From assembly GCF_018137945.1 (NCBI RefSeq), contig NZ_CP073089.1:3348001-3412000 (forward strand): a stretch of 64,000 nt of DNA, given 5' to 3'. Positions 42,785 to 52,258 of this stretch are shown here, in pieces; position 1 is the stretch's first letter, and each line of letters opens with the position of its first letter. The notes beneath the pieces were generated by a model. That model saw only the letters and a list, made by a program, of their open reading frames with translations, did not search any database and was not told the DNA's origin. Made by a program: the position numbers and the translations under genes. The stretch is from Brevibacterium sp. W7.2. Lineage in GTDB: Bacteria; Actinomycetota; Actinomycetes; Actinomycetales; Brevibacteriaceae.

Positions 42785-43675
42785 TTACCCGTCACTTTTG
42801 GGGCGATCCATTTCGTCACTCATAATGGCTGAAATAGATTGCACGATCGACTCATAATCTTCGCGGCGGTAATGAAAGGGCTCAGGCCCCCATTTATGGT
42901 CACGATCTATTCGGACGTCGCTGCTCGAACGTACGACGGCGAACCGTAACTGCGACCGCGCCAGATTTCGGTACCGGACGTATTCGCGGTTAGCGGCGGT
43001 TGCTCTATCTGCGAAGACCTCCGCCTCAGTGGGCGCCACGTCGGTGAGGCTGGTCAACGCTTCGCGAATCGAGCGCCTATCGGTAAGTACACGGTTCGCT
43101 TCCTTCACGCCTCGCTGCAATCTTCGCCATTTACGCCCCAGCTTGTTCATCCGGTGAGACTGCGGGTGGAGGGCTCCGTCGACAGCACACGCCCACTCGA
43201 CATCGAGAATGATAGTTTTCTCCCACAAGCCAGCGCCTCTCAAGCCTTCGACAAGAACGGCGAAACCCCGACTCCACGCTTCGAAGTGCTCATCAGAGCC
43301 AAATACAACGAGCCGTGCTCCTGCTTTTTCGGCCGCTTCTCCCGCACCGGAAGCTTCAACTTCAAGTGAGTTTGTCATAGTCGTACCGTTGGGAAAGCTC
43401 CAAAATCCGCGTCGTTCGTCGACGAGGTCAATTAGAACTAGATCCACAGCGTCGCGGCCGTCACATACCTGTTTGAGTCCACTACCAAGGAGGTCGCTAG
43501 TAACCATACGCTTTTGGAAGGACGACCTCAGTTGCCCAAGGTCGACGCCCTCTGCCCCGTGTGGTGTCTCGAGGCTGGTCACGGAATGACGCGCGACGTA
43601 GGCAATTACGTTCGCGTCCGGAATGAATTCGGAAGTGTCCCTACTGACACAGGAGCCGAAGATCGCGATATTCAC
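42785..43675 (-). CDS. DUF6270 domain protein
   Basis: A 296-residue protein of a family named only by number, often found in capsule loci. The N-terminus MNIAIFGSCVSRDTSEF matches the family signature and resembles the GxxS block I of SGNH-type acyl hydrolases. VDLVLIDLVDERRGFW follows, and a WACAVDGALHPQSHRMNKL segment and WGPEPFHYRREDYESI close to the C-terminus supply possible Asp/His partners. An acyl- or phosphoester-modifying role on the glycan is inferred. The GTG start overlaps the ABC ATPase stop (GTGA). Confidence 0.75.
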   Translation of the reverse strand: MNIAIFGSCVSRDTSEFIPDANVIAYVARHSVTSLETPHGAEGVDLGQLRSSFQKRMVTSDLLGSGLKQVCDGRDAVDLVLIDLVDERRGFWSFPNGTTMTNSLEVEASGAGEAAEKAGARLVVFGSDEHFEAWSRGFAVLVEGLRGAGLWEKTIILDVEWACAVDGALHPQSHRMNKLGRKWRRLQRGVKEANRVLTDRRSIREALTSLTDVAPTEAEVFADRATAANREYVRYRNLARSQLRFAVVRSSSDVRIDRDHKWGPEPFHYRREDYESIVQSISAIMSDEMDRPKSDG

Positions 43676-45048
43676 TTCGAGCTGCCCCGCCCAGCTCGGA
43701 CCGTTTTCTGGTCGCGAGAGTTCGCGTGCTCGGCAGCCAGGTCCGGAGCGGGCGAGCTGCCATCCAATGCTCTGCGCCGCTGCCGTTCCTGATATCTCTG
43801 ATCAGCGAATTTACGTGCCTGGGACGCGAGACGGCGGCCCGCCAAGTCATTGTCCTCGGCGACCGAAGACGCGCGATCCTTTGGATCGGCTGCCCGGAGA
43901 ACTACCTTCTTGTCGCCAGGGCGAAGTCGTAGGGGCGGCGGGTCGTCGTACTTCGTCTGGGCGCTGACAGCGTCCGATGCTGGCTTCGGAAGAACCGGAA
44001 ACTTCGCCTGTGGCATCGGCGATTGGATGTGGTCCGGCCATACTTGAGACTCTGCCGAGGCAAGTAGTTCGAGTGGAGCCTCTTCGACTTCGGCTTTGTG
44101 CTTCTGGCGACGAACGTGTCTTGCGGCGCTTGAACCCTTCTTTCTTACAGCCGCTGGCCTAGTGGCGTGGCGCGGAACGGGATTCTTGACCAACTCGGGC
44201 TCAAGTATATTGATCCCTTCGTGCTGCGCATTGCTCATCACGTCATGGAGCAGTTTATCGGAAACATCCTCATTGCCTTTTGCTACATTCCAGGCCCACC
44301 ACCGGTACTTCTCGGCGACAGCCTCGGCGGGACCGTTCATGAGGATCTCACCTTTGTGCATCCATACAGCGCGGGTGCACAACTCCTGGATCACCTTCGC
44401 TGCGTGGTTGACAAGCAGCACGGTCCCCGCCTCAGCAAGGAGCTCGTCCATGGCTCTTTCGCTCCGCTCGGCGAAGGTTGCGTCACCAGTCGACAATGCC
44501 TCATCGATGAGGAGGATTTTAGGCCTTGCGGCCAGGGCGATGGCGAACCTCAGTCGAGATCCCATGCCCGACGAATATGTACCCATTGGACGGTGGATCG
44601 CGGATCCCAAAGCTGACAGTTCGACGACATAATCAAATGCATTCGCGGCTTCTTCGGGAGTGAGCCCCATAGCCAGGCAACCCAGACGGACATTTTCGCT
44701 GCCTGATAGTGCAGGTTGCAAAGCGGCACTCACTCCGAGAAGCAGCGGTTGGTAACGCACGAGAATTCGTCCTCGGTCAGGCTGTTCAACCCCCGCGACA
44801 TTGCGTAGGAACGTCGATTTGCCCGAGCCGTTTGTGCCGACGATGCCCACCATCTCGCCCTCGCGTGCGACGAAGTTCACCCCTCGCAGAGCTCGGACTG
44901 TCGTCGTTCCGCCACGCCCGGTTACTGTGCGCCCAAGAAGCTGCATTAAGTTCTTTGGTCGTTGCGTAGGGTCATTTGTGTTGACCGTGTAGCGAACTTG
45001 GACGTTCTCAGCGACAATGTTCGGTTCGTCTAGGTCAGAGCCGACCAT
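43672..45048 (-). CDS. TagH-type polysaccharide ABC exporter ATPase with long basic tail
   Basis: A 458-residue ATPase. The nucleotide-binding domain (about 1-270) has Walker A GTNGSGKST, the TYSSGMGSRLRFAIA signature, Walker B ILLIDEALSTGDA and the H-loop LLVNHAA. The TagH-type Y-loop region RPKNLMQLLGR precedes it. The remaining ~190 residues are Lys/Arg/Ala/Pro-rich low complexity with no recognisable carbohydrate-binding domain. The ATG has GGAGGAG upstream. It overlaps the permease gene by 14 bases and is coupled to DUF6270. It energises export of a lipid-linked polymer. Confidence 0.92.
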   Translation of the reverse strand: MVGSDLDEPNIVAENVQVRYTVNTNDPTQRPKNLMQLLGRTVTGRGGTTTVRALRGVNFVAREGEMVGIVGTNGSGKSTFLRNVAGVEQPDRGRILVRYQPLLLGVSAALQPALSGSENVRLGCLAMGLTPEEAANAFDYVVELSALGSAIHRPMGTYSSGMGSRLRFAIALAARPKILLIDEALSTGDATFAERSERAMDELLAEAGTVLLVNHAAKVIQELCTRAVWMHKGEILMNGPAEAVAEKYRWWAWNVAKGNEDVSDKLLHDVMSNAQHEGINILEPELVKNPVPRHATRPAAVRKKGSSAARHVRRQKHKAEVEEAPLELLASAESQVWPDHIQSPMPQAKFPVLPKPASDAVSAQTKYDDPPPLRLRPGDKKVVLRAADPKDRASSVAEDNDLAGRRLASQARKFADQRYQERQRRRALDGSSPAPDLAAEHANSRDQKTVRAGRGSSK

Positions 45049-45916
45049 AACTCTCCTCCCCCCGCCAGAAATACAGGAACCCTACCGTCAGCAGCCCGAA
45101 GGACCACGCTGCGGCGATGAGCCACATCCACAGTGGCGAATCGATTCCGTAGAGCAATGAATTCCGCGCCAGAGTCAGGAAGGAATGCATCGGATTGAGC
45201 TGCATCACAGTAAGGAGCTCAGGATACTGCGCCAATCGGTCTTCTAAGGAAAAGAATACTCCCGAACCGTAGAGCCAGAATCGGCTAATGATCGTCATAA
45301 CGTTGCTTAAATCGGGGATTTTGTGCCCGATTCTCGCGAGCAGACACGCCAGTCCGATGTTGAACACCGTCTGCAGAATGATGACCGGGAGGATCAGAAC
45401 GACCCGCCACGTGATATTTTCCGGTGGTGGGACGATGACAATCAGGAGCACCATGACGACAAAGCTTGGAATGAAGTCGAGGAAGTTCCGCACAACCGTG
45501 GAGATTGGGAGCGCTGCGCGGGGAAACTGGAACCCTTTGATCATCGATGATCCCGACCGTATAGCGTTCGTGCCCCCGGTCATGCTCTTGCCTGTGTACT
45601 GGAAAAAGAACACGCCGATTACGAGGTACCCGACGAAGTTCTCGATACCTTCGGAAGATTGCAAGATGAAGCCGAAGATGAACCAGAACGCGAGGACTGA
45701 CAGCATCGGATTGAGGAACATCCAACCATAGCCAAGGAGGTTCTTGCGTGTCGATCCGGACACTTTTGCCCTGGATTCTGCGACAATGAAGTGCCGTCGG
45801 TCCCACAGGCTCGACAGGTAGCTGCGCAGGCTCGTTCGCTTGCCGACCGGAACTAGCCCCTCACTCGAAACCGACGGGATGGACGTCAAGCCGAGTGGAT
45901 TACGAGGATCACTCAC
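45035..45916 (-). CDS. TagG-type polysaccharide ABC exporter permease
   Basis: A 293-residue ABC-2 type permease with six hydrophobic helices between about residues 70 and 290. The N-terminal amphipathic stretch SLWDRRHFIVAESRAKVSGSTRKNLLGYGWMFLNPML is typical of TagG/RfbD permeases, and FWRGEESYGRL ends the protein. The start is GTG at 45916, forming a GTGA overlap with the upstream glycosyltransferase. It pairs with the TagH-type ATPase that follows and is distinct from the second permease at 57.8-58.7 kb. Confidence 0.92.
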   Translation of the reverse strand: MSDPRNPLGLTSIPSVSSEGLVPVGKRTSLRSYLSSLWDRRHFIVAESRAKVSGSTRKNLLGYGWMFLNPMLSVLAFWFIFGFILQSSEGIENFVGYLVIGVFFFQYTGKSMTGGTNAIRSGSSMIKGFQFPRAALPISTVVRNFLDFIPSFVVMVLLIVIVPPPENITWRVVLILPVIILQTVFNIGLACLLARIGHKIPDLSNVMTIISRFWLYGSGVFFSLEDRLAQYPELLTVMQLNPMHSFLTLARNSLLYGIDSPLWMWLIAAAWSFGLLTVGFLYFWRGEESYGRL

Positions 45917-47655
45917 TTCGCGTTCGCTCCCACGAGCCGAGAATAGACTTCTCCATAGCGTTGACCGATGTCCTTCCATCGCCTCGTTGACAAAACATGT
46001 TCCCGACCATTATTTCCCAAGCTCTCTCTAGTCGTTGCATCTAGAGCGAGCTCGGCCAACACAGCGGCCAAGCACTGCGGATTCTCCGGCTCTGTCCACA
46101 GTCCGGCACTAGCCGGGACCAATTCTCTCAGAGCGGGTAGGTCGGAGATGACAACGGGGCGGGCCAAACCCATGGCCTCGACAGGTTTGATTGGGGTGAC
46201 GAGACGACATACCGGTTCGTCTTTCCGAGGCACTACGATCGCATCAAGGGCAAGCTGATGTGCAATCGCAGACTTCTGAGAGACACGTCCTGTGAAAACC
46301 GCGTTGTCCCCGAGTGGTCTCGCTCGCTCGCGCAACGAGGGAAGCGCTGTACCGTCCCCAGCGATTAGGAGGCGGAGATCGACTCCTTGCGCACGGGCGA
46401 TGGCTACAGCGTCGACTAAGTCATCAAGACCTTCGTAACCGACGATAGACGCCGCCGTGCCGACCCAGACGCCGCCCTCGGGAAGGCCGAGTTCTGTTCG
46501 CAATTCGGCCGGCCTTCTTGTGACCTCCGCGCCGACTACGGCTTCCGACACGGAATTGGGAATCAAAGTGATTGCGTCGGCGGGGATTCCGTTGTCAACG
46601 AGATGCGCGCGCATGGTTTCGCCCAACGTGATCACGGCGTCGGCGGCTCGAGCAACCTCGATCTCCTTCTCCCGCATCATGGCAAAGCGCTGGCTGGCTC
46701 GCCGGGCAACGCGCTCAGCGTCTCCGCCACCGGACGCCGCCCAGGTCTCTTCTAGTACGCCTCTGACTTCGTACACCCAGGGAATTCCAGTAGCGCGTGC
46801 CGCTGCACCGGTGGCCAGACCGTTGACGTAATGCGTAGTGGTATGCAGAACATCGACACCTCCCTGGGCAACCCGGTCGGCGATCCACCGTGCTTGTTGA
46901 GACAGTCGAGCCGTAGGGGTAGCTGTCGGAAGCAGCGGGACATGACGAAGATATTCGACTCCGTCCACCGTCTCGAGGGGGGTTGAGCTGAGTCTCCCAA
47001 TCGTCATCGGGTACGACGGGCGGGTCGCAGCCATCACTGTATGACCAGAATCCTGCAGGGTCTTGAGGATGAGATGGCTGCGGTAGGCGTAGCCCGAGCG
47101 CGTGTGCGGGAGGGAATTGGTCAGCACATGCAACGACGTCGGAGACTCAGGACGATGACCAGCAATATCGTGGGCCCCTAGGATCCTGCCGGAGACCTCC
47201 GGCCACCATCCGGGTTCGAGAGACCGCTTCTCAGCGACGAGACGCCGGCGCCTGCCGCCGTCGCGGAGTACAGCGATCGCTTCATCGATGCGACCATCGC
47301 TCCAGAGGATTCGCGAACGCAACGAGGCGCCGCCGGCGACGCTATCGGCGATCCGCGATGCCGATTCAAATTGCCCAAGATTCAACGCGATCTCGCCGAG
47401 CAGACGTGAAGGTCGAGTCGTTTCATAGTCGAGGACAAGTTCGCGTGCGTGGGATTCGTGCCCGAGGAGCCATGCCGCAGCAGTTCGTGAGGCGGGATCA
47501 GGTAGGTGGCCAAGAATCCGGCCGACGACTTTTGACGCCGCGGATGGCAGGCGTCGGGCAAGCTGCATTCCGAAGAAGACTCTGTCCTCACGCACATGAG
47601 CTGTGGTTGTGGCGATCGCGTTGATGATCTGGCGGCCCAAGAAGAGTGGATTCAT
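45913..47655 (-). CDS. GT4 glycosyltransferase with a ~190-residue helical N-terminal extension
   Basis: A 580-residue protein. The N-terminal region (about 1-190) is helical with TPR-like Ala/Leu/Arg patterns (RTAAAWLLGHESHARELVLDYE, LGEIALNLGQFESASRIADSV). The C-terminal GT-B part has LTNSLPHTRSGYAYRSHLILKTLQDSGHTV, VGTAASIVGYEGLDDLVDAV, IAGDGTALPSLRERA and VPRKDEPVCRLVTPIKPVEAMGLARPVV, where KPVEAMG is the donor-loop Glu. The ATG at 47655 overlaps the preceding stop (ATGA). It belongs to the coupled seven-gene operon headed by the FlaA1-type enzyme. Confidence 0.88.
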   Translation of the reverse strand: MNPLFLGRQIINAIATTTAHVREDRVFFGMQLARRLPSAASKVVGRILGHLPDPASRTAAAWLLGHESHARELVLDYETTRPSRLLGEIALNLGQFESASRIADSVAGGASLRSRILWSDGRIDEAIAVLRDGGRRRRLVAEKRSLEPGWWPEVSGRILGAHDIAGHRPESPTSLHVLTNSLPHTRSGYAYRSHLILKTLQDSGHTVMAATRPSYPMTIGRLSSTPLETVDGVEYLRHVPLLPTATPTARLSQQARWIADRVAQGGVDVLHTTTHYVNGLATGAAARATGIPWVYEVRGVLEETWAASGGGDAERVARRASQRFAMMREKEIEVARAADAVITLGETMRAHLVDNGIPADAITLIPNSVSEAVVGAEVTRRPAELRTELGLPEGGVWVGTAASIVGYEGLDDLVDAVAIARAQGVDLRLLIAGDGTALPSLRERARPLGDNAVFTGRVSQKSAIAHQLALDAIVVPRKDEPVCRLVTPIKPVEAMGLARPVVISDLPALRELVPASAGLWTEPENPQCLAAVLAELALDATTRESLGNNGREHVLSTRRWKDIGQRYGEVYSRLVGANAK

Positions 47656-48920
47656 CGGCACACGTCCTCCAGAAGTGTTTCGTAGGCCCGGCCCATGATT
47701 TCCACCGAAGCATGGTCGATCGCCCACTGACGCGCACGGTGGCTTGGCTCGACGACGGAAGTGACGAAGAGCCTCATCGCATTGGCGACCGAGTCGACGT
47801 CGCCTGGATGCGCCACAGTTCCAGCACCGTTTGCAGTGATAATCTCGGCTGCCTCGCCAGCAACGATGCCCAGAATGGGCACCCGCCGAACCATGAGCGA
47901 GTACAACTTCGACGGCACGGTACGAGTATGTGCGGGAAGGTCGCCGAGGCTGACTAAGCCAGCCTCCGCCCAGTCCCAGTGTGATGCCAGTTCCGTACCG
48001 GTTGATTGGGGGTAGAAGTTCACAGGAGCACCAAGTTCCTGCGCCAGCGCGACGAGCGCGACCTTGTCCGCGCCGTCTCCCACTATTCTCAACCGCACCC
48101 CAGGCACCTTGCTTGCGGCGCGAACGGCCGTTCTCAAATCCTGTGACCAGCCGACCGTGCCTACATAAAGAAGGTTCACTCCGCTCCGAGGCCGCAGGGG
48201 GCTACTGGCTTCAAATGGATCTGATTCGATCTCCGCGCGGCCCACTCCGCTCCGGACCACTGTCGCGTTGATTGCTCGATCCTGCAGGCGCTTGCAGAAG
48301 CTATCGGTGGTTACTACGACGGCCGCAGCTCGTTGCTGAGCTCGAGTGAGTAACCCGGGCAGCACGGTGTCCTCGAGTTTCCCAGTCAGCATCTTCGGCA
48401 AGAACCGTCCTGTTGCGTTCGTGACCAGGGACAGCTCGTGGATGAGATCTGGCCATGCGTCGCGCACCTCAGCGACATGGGGCACACCGAGTACCCGAGA
48501 TAGGAAGTCGCCGGCCAGCAGCGTCGGCAACCCCGGCGTCGTCGAGATGATGACATCGGGACGGTTCGCTCCGCGCATGATCCTCAGCGACGTGCTCACT
48601 GCCCCGAAGGCGGCTACGGCCTGGTCGAGAATTTGTCGGGCCATGGATGCCCCACTGCGAAGATAAGGCACGCGGATGACCCGTTCGCCGAACTCCCCGG
48701 TGTCCCAACTTCCTGCCAAACTCGCACGTACGCGAGCGCGTCGACGCCCCACACCTGAACCGAAAAACTCGTCGCGACACGTGTACGGATAGTGAGGATG
48801 TGGGGCTGCAACAACGATCTCGTGGCCCTTGGCGACTAGATGACTGACCATAGTGCTCCACCGCCGCTGTGGTGCACCAACCTCCGGCCAATAGTAGTGC
48901 GAGAGCAAAAGGATCCTCAC
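47652..48920 (-). CDS. GT4 family glycosyltransferase
   Basis: A 422-residue GT-B glycosyltransferase similar to WcaI/WbuB-type enzymes. The N-terminus VRILLLSHYYWPEVGAPQRRWSTMVSHLVAKGHEIVV and AEVRDAWPDLIHEL are diagnostic. The donor domain has VNLLYVGTVGWSQDLRTAVRAA, RLRIVGDGADKVAL and HTRTVPSKLYSLMVRRVPILGIV, with VPSKLYSLM as the donor-loop region. The start is GTG at 48920, overlapping the sugar-phosphate transferase stop. WbuB-type proteins add N-acetylfucosamine-like sugars, but the substrate here is not known. Confidence 0.9.
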   Translation of the reverse strand: MRILLLSHYYWPEVGAPQRRWSTMVSHLVAKGHEIVVAAPHPHYPYTCRDEFFGSGVGRRRARVRASLAGSWDTGEFGERVIRVPYLRSGASMARQILDQAVAAFGAVSTSLRIMRGANRPDVIISTTPGLPTLLAGDFLSRVLGVPHVAEVRDAWPDLIHELSLVTNATGRFLPKMLTGKLEDTVLPGLLTRAQQRAAAVVVTTDSFCKRLQDRAINATVVRSGVGRAEIESDPFEASSPLRPRSGVNLLYVGTVGWSQDLRTAVRAASKVPGVRLRIVGDGADKVALVALAQELGAPVNFYPQSTGTELASHWDWAEAGLVSLGDLPAHTRTVPSKLYSLMVRRVPILGIVAGEAAEIITANGAGTVAHPGDVDSVANAMRLFVTSVVEPSHRARQWAIDHASVEIMGRAYETLLEDVCR

Positions 48921-49954
48921 GACGCCACCGCCCAGGTCGAGGCCCGCCGACGCAGCCATAGAGGAACAAGTGCATAAAGCGCGAGGAGCCCGACCCAGAA
49001 CACATGAGCCGGATACGTCGACGGTGTGTTGCCTGAAATGAGGGTCGGAACGGCGAGCACACACGCAACCACTGTAAGTGCCGCGTGGAATAGTGAAACG
49101 GACCCGTGAGACCATCCGGCCTGTTGCATCCGCTGATAGATGTGTTTGCGATGGGGGAGCAGGATGTTCTCCCCCTGAAACAGTCGCCACGCGATCGTCG
49201 AACCGACATCGAACAGAACGAAAACAAGAGGAGCGACAACAACGACGATAGGCACCTCCGAGACGAAAAGCCATACCGCAAGGGCAAACACTGCCGCCCC
49301 GATCCCGTAGCTTCCTGTATCTCCGAGGAACGCGCGGGCACTCCCAACGTTGAACGGTAGGAAGCCGCACGCGGATCCGGTCAATGCCAGTGCGAGCATC
49401 ATGACGTCGTCTTGCCCAGTCCACGAAGCAACGAACGCATACCAGGCTCCGGTGACGATCGTCCAGCCCGTTACGTAACCGTTGAGTCCGTCGACGAAGT
49501 TTACGGCGTTGACTAGTGTCACGCCAACTGCCGCGAAGACGAAGACCTGTGAGATTCCATGGTCCGAGACAAGAGTGATGCATCCGCTGAAGATGAGAGC
49601 CAGTGCCACTTGACCGATCAGACGTGCGACCGGTTGGAGCGAATCGAGATCGTCGCTCATTCCGATGACCGAATAGCACCACGTCAGGACGAGGAATCCA
49701 ACCGACATAAAGATGCCCCCGAGGCCGAAAACCCCGTTCTCAAGAACATTCCACACAGTGGCGACGAGTGTCGCAATAGTGACACCGCAACCGATCGCGA
49801 TCCCTCCACCGCGCACAGTCACCTCGGTGTGCGAAGATCTGTGCGACGGAATATCAACAACTCCCGCACGGCGGAGTAGAGGGAACACTGCTAAGGCGGT
49901 GCCGATCGTCGTTGTTGCCGCGACGATAAGCACAACAACGGACAGCACGGTCAT
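48917..49954 (-). CDS. Polyprenyl-phosphate sugar-1-phosphate transferase, WecA/MraY family
   Basis: A 345-residue integral membrane enzyme with about ten helices that loads the first sugar-1-phosphate onto undecaprenyl (or decaprenyl) phosphate. Visible motifs are DIPSHRSSHTEVTVRGGGIA (nucleotide loop), the Mg2+ motif GMSDDLDSLQP, VNFVDGLNGY, FLGDTGSYG and the His-rich loop LPHRKHIYQRMQQAG. It initiates the lipid-linked glycan that is then extended by the coupled glycosyltransferases and exported by the TagGH pair. ATGA overlaps bind it to the FlaA1-type gene. Confidence 0.93.
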   Translation of the reverse strand: MTVLSVVVLIVAATTTIGTALAVFPLLRRAGVVDIPSHRSSHTEVTVRGGGIAIGCGVTIATLVATVWNVLENGVFGLGGIFMSVGFLVLTWCYSVIGMSDDLDSLQPVARLIGQVALALIFSGCITLVSDHGISQVFVFAAVGVTLVNAVNFVDGLNGYVTGWTIVTGAWYAFVASWTGQDDVMMLALALTGSACGFLPFNVGSARAFLGDTGSYGIGAAVFALAVWLFVSEVPIVVVVAPLVFVLFDVGSTIAWRLFQGENILLPHRKHIYQRMQQAGWSHGSVSLFHAALTVVACVLAVPTLISGNTPSTYPAHVFWVGLLALYALVPLWLRRRASTWAVAS

Positions 49955-51957
49955 TTGGCCGTGTCTCCCACACCCATACCATCATCGGGAGCGACCTCTG
50001 CCGTTTTTCCGGTGAGCGAACACCTATTCTCCACTGGTGGGGCGGACCCACCTGAAGGCTCGCCGTCGGCTCCGAGATCGGTAATATCGAGGGCACTCGC
50101 GAGTTCAGACGCCAAACTGTCGCGACGCCCGTAAGAGCTAGCTTCACGAGCGTGAGACACTAAGTCGCGCAGAGCAGAAATCTCGATAGGGACGATCTTC
50201 ACCTGCGTTATCAGCGGGTGCACTGGTCGGATGTCTTCTTCACCGGGTGACAGAAGCGACTCAGTAAGCTTCTCACCTGGGCGTAGCCCCGTATAGACGA
50301 TCTCAGCGTCTGACCGCCCGCTTAATGCAATAACTCGACGAGCAAGGTCGTCGATCTTGATGGGCACTCCCATATCAAGAACCAACGTTTCACCCGGTTG
50401 ACCGATCGCTGCGGCCTGCAGTACCAATTCGCAAGCTTCGTCCGCAGTCATGAAGTATCGAGAGACTTCCGGATCCGTCACCGTAACCGGGTCGCCAGCT
50501 GCGACCTGAGCGACAAACGTCTCAAGGACCGACCCCCGAGAACCAAGAACGTTGCCGAATCGAACGGACATATAGCGACGACCCGATTCAGCGGCGACCG
50601 AGGCAATGGCGCGTTCGATGGAGAACTTTGTCCGACCAAGGACCGACATCGCATTCGCAGCCTTGTCCGTCGATATATGGACGAACGATTCGACGTCATT
50701 GGCGAGGGAGGCATTGAGCAGATCCAGGCTAGCGCCGACGTTGGTGCGAATTGCTTCCTCGGGAAACCGCTCGAGGAAGGTTAGATGCTTGAGCGCCGCC
50801 GCGTGGAAGATGATGTCGGGTCTGGTATCTGCGATCAGAGCGTCGATGAATGCGGTGTCTCTGAGGTCCCCCAGCACGAGATCGTCGCTAGTCAAAAGGG
50901 CCGATCCTTCAAGCCCGAGCTGCGTTGCGTGCAGGCCGGACTCGTCACGGTCGGTCATCACCAATCTAGCGGGCGCAAACCGCGCGACCTGCCTGCAAAG
51001 TTGGGATCCTATCGATCCGCCGGCTCCGGTGACAAGGACCACCCGACCGCTGATCGCAGTTGATATGTCGTCAATATTTGTTGAGATCGGTTTGCGTCCG
51101 ATTAGGTCTTCGAGGCTAATATCGCGGAAGTTTTTGGAACGCAGATCTGCCACCGCAGTTGAGTGCGATTCCTGACGACCGAGATCAGATTCGGCGATTG
51201 TCGGGAGGATCTTGATCTCGATGGGTCGACCGTCGAGACTCGAAGCAACGCGCTGAAGCATCTCGGGAGGAATATCCGCAATTGCGATGATGACGACCGT
51301 AGCCCCGGTTCGGTCGACTTGATTGGCGAGGTCTGAGATTGGACCGACGACGCGAATTCCGTTGTAGCGCAGATGTCGCTTATGGGGATCGTCATCGAGC
51401 AGGCCAACAGCCGAATACTCATGATTGCGGTCTTCAGCGATCATGTCTAGAGCCCGCATGCCCTGGGTCCCCGCCCCAATGACGAGTGCCGGTTTGGACG
51501 AGCGAGACCCCAAACGCAGCCTCTGCCGATAGTTTCGCCGAATCCAGTTCTCCAAACTTTTTACTACAAGCATCATTGCGCCTGCAGCAATAGGGACACT
51601 AGTCGGAATGAGCAGACGGGAAACGAACGCGAATTCGGCAACCCACATGAGGCCGACACCTAGAGCGACGGTGCCCGCAATTGCAGCAAACTGATCCGGA
51701 GAACCGTTATAATAGCGCCCGCGATAAACTGCAAGCGGTCCACAGATCAGGAAGACAATCACTGCGATTCCCGCGGAGACGAGCATCCCGGCAAGACTTA
51801 ACGAGGTTAGGTGGAAGTCGAAACGGAAGAGCACCATTGCACAGACAATCAGTGCAAATATAAGGCCATCCGCCAACGATCGGACTACAGCCCGTAGGCC
51901 CTTGGCAACACGGGCACTTGAGGCGTCGGGCCCAATACTGCGTCCCACAATCCTCAT
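49951..51957 (-). CDS. FlaA1/CapD-type nucleoside-diphosphate-sugar 4,6-dehydratase
   Basis: A 668-residue membrane protein. Four to five N-terminal helices (about 25-135) and a Rossmann domain (about 150-270, ALVIGAGTQGMRAL) precede an SDR domain with VVLVTGAGGSIGSQL, FHAAALKHLTFLERFPEEAIRTNV and the active-site stretch STDKAANAMSVLGRTK. Proteins such as WbpM/CapD make 4-keto-6-deoxy UDP-sugars (for example from UDP-GlcNAc) for FucNAc- or QuiNAc-type units. A Ser/Gly/Glu-rich tail is about 50 residues long. It starts the coupled operon running to 42.8 kb. Confidence 0.9.
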   Translation of the reverse strand: MRIVGRSIGPDASSARVAKGLRAVVRSLADGLIFALIVCAMVLFRFDFHLTSLSLAGMLVSAGIAVIVFLICGPLAVYRGRYYNGSPDQFAAIAGTVALGVGLMWVAEFAFVSRLLIPTSVPIAAGAMMLVVKSLENWIRRNYRQRLRLGSRSSKPALVIGAGTQGMRALDMIAEDRNHEYSAVGLLDDDPHKRHLRYNGIRVVGPISDLANQVDRTGATVVIIAIADIPPEMLQRVASSLDGRPIEIKILPTIAESDLGRQESHSTAVADLRSKNFRDISLEDLIGRKPISTNIDDISTAISGRVVLVTGAGGSIGSQLCRQVARFAPARLVMTDRDESGLHATQLGLEGSALLTSDDLVLGDLRDTAFIDALIADTRPDIIFHAAALKHLTFLERFPEEAIRTNVGASLDLLNASLANDVESFVHISTDKAANAMSVLGRTKFSIERAIASVAAESGRRYMSVRFGNVLGSRGSVLETFVAQVAAGDPVTVTDPEVSRYFMTADEACELVLQAAAIGQPGETLVLDMGVPIKIDDLARRVIALSGRSDAEIVYTGLRPGEKLTESLLSPGEEDIRPVHPLITQVKIVPIEISALRDLVSHAREASSYGRRDSLASELASALDITDLGADGEPSGGSAPPVENRCSLTGKTAEVAPDDGMGVGDTAK

Positions 51958-52258
51958 TTCTTTCAGCCAAAGCGCTACTGTCGTACCAACACCCCTGTCG
52001 CCTAGAGCTCTCGAGGTTGCAGGCCAGCGCCGATCAACTCCACGATTGTACTATTGATCCGGATAGGCCAGATACAGTGGTCGTGCCTGAGATGAATTCG
52101 ATAGAACGGAAACACGTGGTACGTCACCATCAGCGATGGGTTTTCCGACGGTCATAACGTTCACGAGGTCAGCCTCAGCATGAAGATTTCGATTCGAGTT
52201 CATGTTTGCATCGTTCAACGAGCGAAATGAGCTTGTCGGCTCAGAAGGGACATGAACG
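51958..52258. other. Divergent promoter region between FlaA1-type and dual glycosyltransferase genes
   Basis: No gene seen. On the minus strand TACAAT (52050-52045) is a plausible -10 for the long operon, though the -35 is weak. A CCATC/GATGG hairpin lies near 52132. The region is AT-rich relative to core DNA. Confidence 0.4.

Noticed and set aside
49100..49700. Upstream extension of the GT4 reading frame beyond 48920 to 49682
   Set aside because: It lies antiparallel-frame within the MraY-family gene on the same strand and reads as Arg/Ser/Cys-rich noise. The GTG at 48920 starts the conserved N-terminus.
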